Origin: Phellopilus nigrolimitatus
Taxonomy: Eukaryota > Basidiomycota > Agaricomycetes > Hymenochaetales > Hymenochaetaceae
Length of the DNA stretch: 18,600 nucleotides
Assembly: GCA_021029095.1 (NCBI GenBank)
Contig: JAJOHG010000456.1
Span: forward strand, 1-18,600
Direction: 5' to 3'
The position numbers and the translations under genes were made by a program. Position 1 is the stretch's first letter, and every line of letters begins with the position of its first letter. The notes below the pieces were generated by a model, which worked only from the letters and a program-made list of their open reading frames with translations, was not told the origin of the DNA and did not search any database. This document shows, piece by piece, positions 10,575 through 18,600 of this stretch.

Positions 10575-12384
10575 ATGGCCATCGCACAAGGGTCATGGAA
10601 CTTCACCCTGCCTGATACTAGCTCAGTCTTTCAATATTCTCCATACTGTAAGTTGTTTCCCCTCGCCGTCTACAGCCCTCTAAAGCGTCTTTATCCTTCT
10701 CTGCAGCCGATGGTTTCGGTCTTACCAATGGCTGGCAACAAGGATATACCAACTCGGAATTTCTTACGAGTCCCGGTGAAGCTGGTGTCGGAAGTCCCTT
10801 CCACATAACCTCTCATCCCAATGCGAGTATATCGCTTTCGTTCTTTGGTGAATTGCTCTCACCTGGCGTGCTTCTGTCTTTTTACTATTAAAAAGCTTAC
10901 GTTTGGGAACTAGGAACTGGAGTGACATTGCTCGGCGAGGCGAACTGTTCCTACAAAGTTGTCCTTGATGGCTCTGAGCGAGTCTTCGACGACCAACCCA
11001 CCATATCTCTCTTCAGCGAGTTCGGCTTGGCCAACGTGACTCACAATTTAACGTTGACCGCACAGCCGTCTGCGAATAACCAGACCCTCTCTTTCTCCGC
11101 GGCGCAACTCATGTCATCCGCCGCAGACTCGTGAGTAAAGTAGCCCACCTGTCGAACCGTGCTGAACTCATCAGACGAAACAGTCTTACCCCTGTCCGAA
11201 TCGATAACCAGAACACCTCGCTTATTGTGTATAATGGCAATTGGACGACTCGAAGCGATAGTCAGGTTCCGAACAGCCAGAACCCATCCCCTTTCTTCGA
11301 GACAGATGATTTCGGTGCATCTGCCTCATTTAACTTCACGGGCCGAGCCGTTGAGGTCAGGGGAGTAAAGAACTATGGCTGGTGGACTTATTCTGTAGTA
11401 AGTTTCTGAATTCAACGGTCACCATAACTCGCGAATGTGGCTGAGAGACGAATAGACTTTAGATGGGAATGCATTCTCTAATCTGAATGCTAGCTCATGG
11501 TGGATTGTTCCGGATGCTTTGTTATTCTACCAGGACGGCCTCGACGAAAACGCCACACATTATCTAAGAATCACGAATTCTGCCAACCAGAAATTCGCAT
11601 TGAGTTCGATAACCGTGCATCAGTCTAGCGACGCAACATCGTCTTCTACTACTCCGAGCACGTCGCCTTCGTGAGTTTTTGAATATTCAGGCTGCAAGTT
11701 TCGGTTCACTAATACGAACCTAGCACCATACCAGAGCGTGGTCACAGGCCCGCAGCAGGCCTCATTTCCGGCGTTACGATTGGCGTTGTAGTCGGCGCTG
11801 TACTTGCTATTCTGGCAGTCTTTTGGTGCTGCCGTCGAAGAAAGCGCATTTCGTTAGAAAACTCAGAAAAGGATGCCCGACCCAATAAATTGCTCATACC
11901 TTCCTTGAGCTACTCCCCTAGTGTGGGAGAGGCTACCACTAGGGTTTCATCTTCATGTCCATACAGCAGTGGACCACATTCGCCCACTCTCATGTCCAGT
12001 CCGTCCCAGAGGCAGAATCGAGCACGGCTTCACTTGATGTTTGGTGACAGCTTATTCGCCGACTCTACTGCAAGATCGCAAGATACAGTGCCGACGTCGA
12101 GTCCTACTGCGCCTTCGGAGTACGTACCGATTTATAATTTTGGGAGCAGTGCGCTTGTGCCTGCCCGGGAAATCAGGCCACCGTCCTTTGGAGACCAAAA
12201 AAGTCGACCTCTGCCGGATCCTCCGCGACGAGTTGCTGTCCCCCAATCGATATCAGAAGAAATTTCTGAGGAAACGACAGATCCGGCCGTTCTCGGACGG
12301 TTTGTAGACGTGGTAACGGAGAGACTCGCACATCGTCTTGGAACTACTGTAGATACTCCGCCTCCACATTACAGTCACTTTTGA
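10575..12384 (+). CDS. Paralogue B: single-span membrane protein with two-module ectodomain
   Basis: Exons 10575-10647, 10707-10847, 10914-11130, 11175-11397, 11456-11670, 11724-12384 join in phase to 509 aa. Exons 2 and 3 have exactly the same lengths as in A (141 and 217 nt), and all five intron phases (1,1,2,0,2) match. The start MAIAQGSWNFTLPDTS sits in a good context (CCGCCATGG). Two modules carry about eleven sequons, including NCS, NVT, NLT, NQT, NWT and NAT. The second module shares with A the segment WWIVPDALLFYxDGLDE. The membrane span is about 300-326, ending WCC before RRRKR. The cytoplasmic tail is longer than in A, contains a proline-rich RPLPDPPRR, and ends with GRFVDVVTERLAHRL and PPHYSHF. 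Intron 3 (44 bp) is the shortest of the locus. There is no signal peptide; function unknown. Confidence 0.86.
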
Positions 12385-12811
12385 CCGCTGCTGTCGCCTA
12401 TATACTTATGCAGGTCGGGCTGCACACGACTATTTTCCTTTTTTTGTTTTACTAGTACTGTACGTGTTTAGCCATACTCTTGTGACTCGTAGGTATGCGT
12501 ATTTGCGAATGTTATGTCTAATTAGACGCTTGTTCAAAGAAGGAGTCGTAAAACCGAAGCGTTTCGACTTACTTAAGCTCCAGAAAGTTCGTTCCCGGGA
12601 CCAGATGCGCATCAAGCCAAGGTACGGCGTAGAACCTAAGGGGCTAGCTGCAAGAATTTGATGAGCACTAGAAGTCAAAGGAAAGAACCACGCGGCTGGT
12701 GTAGGCGAGTCGGGTTGTTCCTAGCAAAACATCAATCTCAACGAGCTCTTCCCTTATCGCCTCGACTCTGCTTGGTCTTCAACAAGTATCTATCCCGGCC
12801 ACCTCTTCACT
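12385..12811. other. Intergenic between paralogues B and C
   Basis: No gene, repeat or clear element seen. It must hold the 3' end of B (T-rich just after the stop) and the promoter of C. Short frames on both strands are unrecognisable and are taken as chance. Confidence 0.45.
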
Positions 12812-14659
12812 ATGGCTGGCCCAGTGCAGTGGAATTTTTCAATCGATGATACCAGTCCTATGTTCTCCTACGTCCCATACGGTACGCATCGACCATCCTT
12901 AAAAATTCTTAAGAGTTCATTTTCACGAATGCTAACAGGTTCGCAATTTATTGTTTGTAGCCGATACAGGCATAGGGAACGGACTCCTAGAAGGTTGGCA
13001 GACCTGGTACTCAGGGTCGAACTATCTCAAGACCCTCGGAGAGTCGCCCATAGGGGACTCATTTCATTTGACGTCTTTGTCTGGAGCTAGCGTGTCGTTG
13101 TCTTTTTATGGTGCGCTCAGTGCGACTTCACTCTCGATACAACAACTTCATACCATTGCATTTCAGGCACTGGCGTTGCGCTCTACGGCTCGGCGAATTG
13201 CTCTTACGATGCAACATTTGATGGTACTTTGGCCTCCAACGCAACCCTTGTTCAAGGAGTTTTTTTCTCGACATCCAATGCTACAGCGGGCTTCCATAAC
13301 GTCACGCTCACCGCAAAACCCGACGATGACAATCAGATTCTCCAGTTCGATCGAGCAATTGTATACTCAATGGCGAACAGCACGTATGTTGTCTTCACTG
13401 CCCTCGTACGACTGCCCCAGCTGATGGACATATGGCTTAAGCGCGACATCTCCAGTTGATTTAACCATTAGCAACCAGAATACGAGCACAATCAGCTACA
13501 CTGGTGAATGGACCCCTGACAGAAGGGTCTCCGGGATTCCTTCGTTAGGAAGCGAAGCACCCTTTCACTCTACATCCTCTTTTGGTGCCTCTGCTGCTCT
13601 CACTTTTACTGGAAAAACTGTGGCGGTTTATGGATCTTCGACGAACGGTCACGGACAATATCTTGTCGTATGTTTTTTATCATTATCAGATGTCGTTTTT
13701 CGAGTTTGAATCAATGCGGCTTGAACTTCAGACTTTGGACGGTCAAGAGCACTTTTTCAACGGAACATCAGAGTGGCTCGTAGGAGACATGCTGATGTTC
13801 TATCAAGACGGACTTGATGAGAATGCGACTCACTCGCTTAATGTTACGAACTTCAGCAACGATGAGGGAATGTCACTCAATTCTTTCCAAATCAAGCAAT
13901 TTGCGAGTGCACTCGATACCCCATCCTCGGTGTAAGTGAAGCTTGGATTCCGAAATGATCAAAGACTAACAATGTTTATCTATCAGTCACAAGCGCTCCA
14001 TTGTAGGGATGATTGTTGGTCCCGTCGTGGCGTTCGTCACGATTCTTGGTCTTGTCTGTCTTTACTTTTGGGCGAAACACCGAGCTAGGCACGCCCCGAA
14101 GGACACAGACCAGCACTCGGTGTTTTCCCCGTCGATTTTACTCCTTCGCAAATTCCGTCAAAAGGACGACCCGCTTACCCCATATGTCGTAAGATTTGAC
14201 CCGACTCACTCGAACGCGTTTGAGTCTGTCGTATCGTCAGACCCAAAGACTTACTTCCTTAACTCGCGCGGAAATCGAGGCATAGTCAATGAAAAAGCGC
14301 GCCCTCAACCCGTTCCAAGCTCTCTCAATGATCATGGGGTTAATGCATATCCGACGATCGAACGGCGACCTCCTCGTTCTATACCAGCGACTTACTTACC
14401 GAGCGAGCCTATATGCTCCGATTCCGCGGGATCACCTGTTGACACGATCACGCCTTACCCTCCCCGCACGTACGCTCCACCTGTGCCAGCCACAGAGAAC
14501 ATGACCTCGTCCGCTCAATCGGCACATAGTTCTGCATTTATTGATAGAATAATGGAGCTGGTCGTCCAGAGGATTGATACACAGCGTTTTGTGGCAGACG
14601 CAGGGAGTGCGCGAAACGATTCTGTGTCCCATTTGCCTCCATACCCTGAAGACGTTTGA
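12812..14659 (+). CDS. Paralogue C: single-span membrane protein, divergent third copy
   Basis: Exons 12812-12881, 12961-13110, 13167-13383, 13442-13667, 13732-13931, 13987-14659 join in phase to 511 aa, with the same five intron positions and phases as A and B. It starts MAGPVQWNFSIDDTSPMFSY, again without a signal peptide. Module 1 has GTGVALYGSANCSY. Module 2 has ISNQNTSTISYTGEW, FHSTSSFGASAALTFTG and MLMFYQDGLDENATHSL, but GQYLV replaces the WWTY of A and B. About ten sequons lie before the membrane span (about 293-316), which is followed by basic residues. The tail differs strongly from A and B but keeps a final helix (IDRIMELVVQRIDTQRF) and ends LPPYPEDV instead of PPxYSH. The acceptor of intron 3 (GCTTAAG at 13441) was chosen because the next AG puts a stop in frame. 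It is probably the oldest split of the three. Function unknown. Confidence 0.84.
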
Positions 14660-14974
14660 ACGTTGTTTTCTTACCATTCTTTTTTATATTTCTGTTGTAC
14701 TATTCAACTTTTTGTTTTGACGTTGCAGTCTTGTACTTTTGGTGTTAATTGTTGTCCTTACTGTTCTTTAGGAATAAATATCACTCACTTTGAAGTGGCT
14801 TTCATCCACATCGATACCCGTGAGAATTGACTTCCTTACTTGTATGCAGAGTTCGTGAACAAGGCCGAGAAATACCTTGCCAGTCCCAAACCATTGACAG
14901 TCTCGAGCTCGAATTCATACGGCATACTACACCAATTCTCATCGGGTCTTCTACATATCTCAAGGACGGGGAGA
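14660..14974. other. Intergenic between paralogue C and FCP1
   Basis: Contains the T-rich 3' flank of C with a possible AATAAA at 14773, then the FCP1 promoter and leader. No TATA box is obvious. The frame upstream of the FCP1 start stays open back to about 14840, but that extra N-terminus does not resemble FCP1. Confidence 0.5.
14773..14778 (+). terminator. Possible polyadenylation signal of paralogue C
   Basis: AATAAA lies 114 bases after the stop codon of C, downstream of a T-rich stretch. Fungal poly(A) signals are loose, so this is only a candidate. Confidence 0.35.
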
Positions 14975-17900
14975 ATGTCTTCTGAAACAGAGATATTCTT
15001 CCTCGACACACTTCCTTTCCCCTTCACCGTGCGTTCGCTTGCTGTCCGTGCAGGCGAGCCGGTCACGCCCGGCCTCAGGCTGCTCAACTATGCGTTCATG
15101 CACAGACCCGCAGGTGGTGCTTCCCCACCCGAGATGCGCTTCGGCTCATGGGATGCGACATTTGAAGGTGAACTCAAGACATGGAACGTCAAGGTCGGCG
15201 ACACGGTCACGCGTGAGCGCGCGAAGGGCCGCCCGGCTTTGCGCATTGTCGAGCCTTGCAAGCATGGTGTACAATTTAATGGCATGTGCGCGCTATGTGG
15301 TATCGACATGGACAGGTACGTTCTGTTTCTCTTTGGTTTCGTGTTCCGGGTGTTGCTGACGGCTGTGGCTCAGCTTCGATTACACGGGCAGAGCAGAGTC
15401 ATCACGCGCGACGATCCAAATGACGCACTCAGCGTCGGGGCCAACCGTCTCTCTAGAAGAGGCCCAGCGGCTCGAACGGGAGACGGCTGAGCACTTGCTG
15501 AAAGCACGCAGACTCTCGTTGATTGTCGACCTCGATCAGACAATTGTCCATGCAACCGTTGACCCGACAGTCGGGGACTGGATCGCAGAGGGCGCAGCTT
15601 GGGAGGACCGGAATGCTCGCAGAGAAGCAAAGAGAAGGATTACTGAGGACGAGACTAAGGACGGTGGCAGTGAGGATAGCGAGGATAGTGATGATGATGA
15701 GGACGAGGAGGAGGAAGTGAATCCAAATTGGGAGGCCTTGAAGGATGTCAAGAAATTTCGGCTCCCTCCTGACACTTTTGGTGCACCTCGGTCTCGTTGG
15801 AAGGACAAGTCGAGAGAAAGGGGCATCCAAAATGATGGATGTTTGTATTATGTCAAACCTCGGTGAGTACATTCACAAATTCTCTCATTGAAGATGACCC
15901 ATATCTCTGTGTTTAGTCCTGGGTGGCAAGAGTTCCTGTCTTCTGTAGCAACAAAATACGAGATGCACGTTTATACGATGGGAACACGAGCATATGCCGA
16001 GGAGGTTTGCGCAGCAATTGATCCAGATGGACATTTATTCGGTGGAAGGATTTTGAGTCGAGATGAAAGCGGAAGTGAGCCTAGAATTTTACTCAGAATC
16101 ATGTCTCTGTACTGATGACTCTTCTCTTGTCTTGTAAAAAAGGTCTGACACAGAAAAGTCTGCGACGGCTATTTCCTTGCGACACATCGATGGTCGTGAT
16201 TATTGACGATCGCGCGGATGTCTGGGAGTGGTCACCAAACTTAATAAAGGTCATTCCATGTGAGTGGGCTCGACCTTTACTTGTCCGGCTTAGTGCTTAA
16301 TCGAAACCAGACGATTTCTTCATCGGAATAGGAGACATAAATTCCACCTTCCTGCCGAAAGTAGATGATGCTATGGTTGCCTCGACCGTCACCCAAAATT
16401 CTTCAACTCGAACAACGTCTTCTCGCGAGTCCGAATCTCCCAAACCAACGCCTCCGATTTCAGTACCATCATCGTCATCACCTCCTGTATCATCGCCTTC
16501 GGAAACAGAATCTGCGGAAATCGCCCTCGACCCGACGGATGCGCCGCAGTCGGCGGGAAAGAAAGACATGATTACGCAGAACACGCTTGCACTCGAAGCT
16601 CAAGTGGAAGAGCGGCCATTGGCAAAAATGCAGGAGCAGCTAGAAAGTGATGACGAAGCTGATAATGCCGGGAATAATACGTCTCCCGAGCCTACGAATG
16701 ATGGGTTGCAGAACGAGGCAGCAATTGATCAGGGTGACCTTGCAAAAGCCAAGCATCACCGGAAGGCACTCCTGAAGAATGACGATGCAGAGCTTGTTCG
16801 AGTTGGTCAGGTGCAAATTTTAGCTTTTCTTTTTGTTGCGTGAGTACTAATTTGTTATAGCTGCTTGACGAGGTACATAGGCGGTTCTTCGCCGCTTACG
16901 ATAACCGATTACCAGAGAATAACACTGGTAAAAGGAGAAAATCAGTCGCTCAGCGAGAAGTACCTTATGACGTTAAGGTGAGCTTCCATGCACTGTCCAT
17001 TCATACTGGAAGCAATAAACGACGATGCCTTGTTCGCAAAAGTTCATAATCCCGAGCATACGAAAGGAGACGTTCAAAGACCTACATATCTTATTTTCTG
17101 GTATGATCCCTACAAACATGAGAGTGGATCATGAAACGACGGAAATATGGAGAATGGCACGTGCATTTGGCGCTACGTGCCATAAAGACCTCTCGAAAGA
17201 AATCACCCACGTGGTTGCTTCGAAGGTGCGTGGGTCTCCATGTTCGGCAGGAGGAGATGGGATGATCTGAAAGGAGCCATCATTTTAGCGCGGGACACAG
17301 AAAGTCGAAAAGGCGCGAACAATGAACGGCATCTTCATCGTTTGGTTGCAGTGGTTCTCCGACTCAGTAGCGCGATGGAAGCGCCAAGATGAACGCCGGT
17401 ATTTACTTGACGATACGCACGTCGTCTCGCCGCACGTGGACGTCGCGTCGTCAAGCCCCCTCTCCGACCCGAATGCCATTTCAACCGACACTGACCCAGA
17501 AGCTCTCGTTGGCGATGGTGAAGACGAAGAGCCGCCCGAGGATTTGCTTGTTGTAATGCCTGACAGTGAGCCGCTGGCGACCTCTATAGGTGGTTCAGTG
17601 GAAGTCAATGATCTCGATGCGGAGGCTGTACTGGACCTCGGTGATGTCGATTGGCAGGTCATGGACGACGAGGTTGACGCGGCAATGATGGAGAGTGACA
17701 GCGAATTCGGGGACGACGATGATGTGCGGAGCGTGGGGAGCGCCAGCATGCGAAGTAGCAACGCGTCAGACGATGAGTCGGTAGTCGACGAGGCCATCGG
17801 CGATGTCCCGAGGTAGGTGTTTAATTCCAGCTCATAATGAAGATATAAAAGTTCTGACCCAGCCTAACCTTGTCCATAACCGCAGTTTGCCTCAGACGCC

Positions 17901-18225
17901 GCGGCGCAAACGAAAGCGGCTACGGAGCGTGACGCCTTCGGACCATGGCAAGGTGCTCGACGCTCTGCGGTCACCATTGGCAAAGCGGAAGAAAGTGGCG
18001 GCGGACAGGACGGGAATGTCGCGTTTAAAGGAAACTGTCTCCGTGCGCGACCTGGAAACAACGAACGATGATGGCTCAGCTGAAATGAATTCGAGCAACC
18101 CGGGTACGCCTGTGCAGGAAAACGGCAGCAATGGGAGCATCGAAGAGGAAGAGGACGGGAGCGATGAGGGAGAGGAAATTGACGATGATTTCTTGGCAAG
18201 AGAATTGGAGGAGGAGCTTGGATGA
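14975..18225 (+). CDS. FCP1: FCP1-type RNA polymerase II CTD phosphatase (9 exons)
   Basis: Fcp1 dephosphorylates the RNA polymerase II C-terminal repeats (mainly Ser2-P) in the nucleus so the polymerase can be recycled. Exons 14975-15315, 15374-15862, 15917-16074, 16143-16259, 16311-16810, 16861-16977, 17043-17225, 17289-17812, 17886-18225 join in phase to 922 aa. Visible in order: an N-terminal segment ending EPCKHGVQFNGMCALCG (about 90-110); the DxDxT catalytic motif DLDQT (about 166-170; Asp nucleophile and acid/base Asp); an acidic insertion (about 215-235); YEMHVYTMGTRAYAEEV; the second acidic pair in IIDDRADVW (about 349-356); a Ser/Pro/Glu linker with LEAQVEERPLAK; a BRCT domain (about 575-672, with IVWLQWF); acidic patches; basic PRRKRKR and AKRKK nuclear signals; and the terminal FLARELEEELG acidic helix typical of Fcp1. 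The ATG at 14975 was chosen because the protein begins there like other fungal Fcp1. No defects are seen. Confidence 0.96.
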
Positions 18226-18600
18226 GCGGTAATATTTTCCCTCTCTTTTTCCCCTTTCTTTCCCTTTATCACCCATCTTACTTCAATTTCAACTAGGAAA
18301 TGCAATAAGTTATTGACTATACTTTCTGTATTCGAAGGGATAGCTACAGAGCCGTAATCTAATTGTGTATGTATTTGTAGAAATATTGTTTTACTTTTGC
18401 CGGAGCAAAGTTTGGTTCCGTAAGCGAGCGCTGATACGTACGTACGCCTCATCCGGTGGATGTGACGAGGCTATAAGTACTTATATCTAGCCACCATCAC
18501 TACTTATTTCCCATGCGTATCCACATGCCGAATTTGCATCACGAAGACAAGGCCACACATCCAGAATCCTCAGGCTCAGGCTATCGGCCGATTTACCTAG
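18226..18600. other. 3' flank of FCP1 and start of the next intergenic region
   Basis: The T/C-rich sequence after the FCP1 stop is followed by AT-rich sequence. It contains ACGTACGTAC at about 18436-18445 and a perfect 14-base palindrome TATAAGTACTTATA at 18472-18485. That palindrome could double as a TATA element for a gene to the right. Confidence 0.5.
18513..18600 (+). CDS. Possible start of a further gene, cut by the window edge
   Basis: An ATG at 18513 opens a frame of 29 codons to the edge (MRIHMPNLHHEDKATH...). It lies 41 bases after the TATAAGTA element at 18472 with a pyrimidine-rich leader between, a sensible fungal promoter distance. The peptide is too short to recognise, and the frame could be chance. 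Confidence 0.25.
   Translation, partial: MRIHMPNLHHEDKATHPESSGSGYRPIYL

Noticed and set aside
13229..13459. Reading through the third intron of paralogue C
   Set aside because: The read-through frame leaves the family pattern and ends at a stop. The GTATGT donor and the acceptor at 13441 restore the ISNQNTS segment shared with A and B.
14840..14974. An upstream in-frame start for FCP1
   Set aside because: The additional 45 residues are unlike FCP1, and the ATG at 14975 matches the family's usual N-terminus. It is kept as leader sequence.
17285..17797. A 170-codon minus-strand frame rich in Ser
   Set aside because: It is the mirror image of the Asp/Glu-rich region of FCP1 exon 8 on the other strand.
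1..18600. tRNA, rRNA, CRISPR, transposon or viral sequence
   Set aside because: I looked on both strands for tRNA B-box-like motifs, regularly spaced repeats, terminal repeats, and transposase, reverse transcriptase or capsid-type protein segments, and found none.

Overview
The window reads as nuclear DNA of a filamentous basidiomycete, most likely an agaricomycete mushroom-type fungus. Genes on both strands are broken by many 44-79 bp introns with GT..AG ends, internal CTNAC/CTAA-like branch points and spacing typical of that group. The two recognisable housekeeping proteins also read like their basidiomycete orthologues. Order or species cannot be fixed from this sequence alone.

Layout, left to right. 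(1) <1-1872, minus: the 5' two thirds of a GC-rich, unnamed fungal gene running off the left edge. Its frame is broken at several places where a G run looks one base short. (2) 1873-3015: about 1.1 kb with no convincing gene, holding GGA and GCCGTA repeats and a promoter-like TATA plus pyrimidine-rich stretch. (3) 3016-7964, minus: a complete SKI2 helicase gene. I could join 22 exons in phase into about 1239 residues, with one clear and one probable GC-AG intron. (4) 7965-8374: a divergent promoter region. (5) 8375-14659, plus: three tandem paralogues (459, 509 and 511 residues; called A, B, C here). Each has six exons with introns at the same places and phases. Each encodes a glycosylation-site-rich two-module ectodomain with no signal peptide, one membrane span and a cytoplasmic tail ending in a helix plus a PPxY-like motif. 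(6) 14975-18225, plus: a complete FCP1-type CTD phosphatase gene in nine exons, about 922 residues. (7) 18226-18600: 3' flank and perhaps the first codons of another gene.

How they fit: SKI2 (cytoplasmic 3'-5' mRNA decay) and FCP1 (RNA polymerase II CTD dephosphorylation) are conserved single-copy housekeeping genes with no sign of co-regulation. The three membrane proteins between them look like a local tandem expansion. Their shared architecture (reverse-anchored ectodomain, conserved tail helix, WW-ligand terminus) is the best candidate here for an undescribed system, perhaps cell-surface sensing or carbohydrate binding under Rsp5/NEDD4-type ubiquitin control. That function is inference. 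No RNA genes, transposons or CRISPR arrays were seen.
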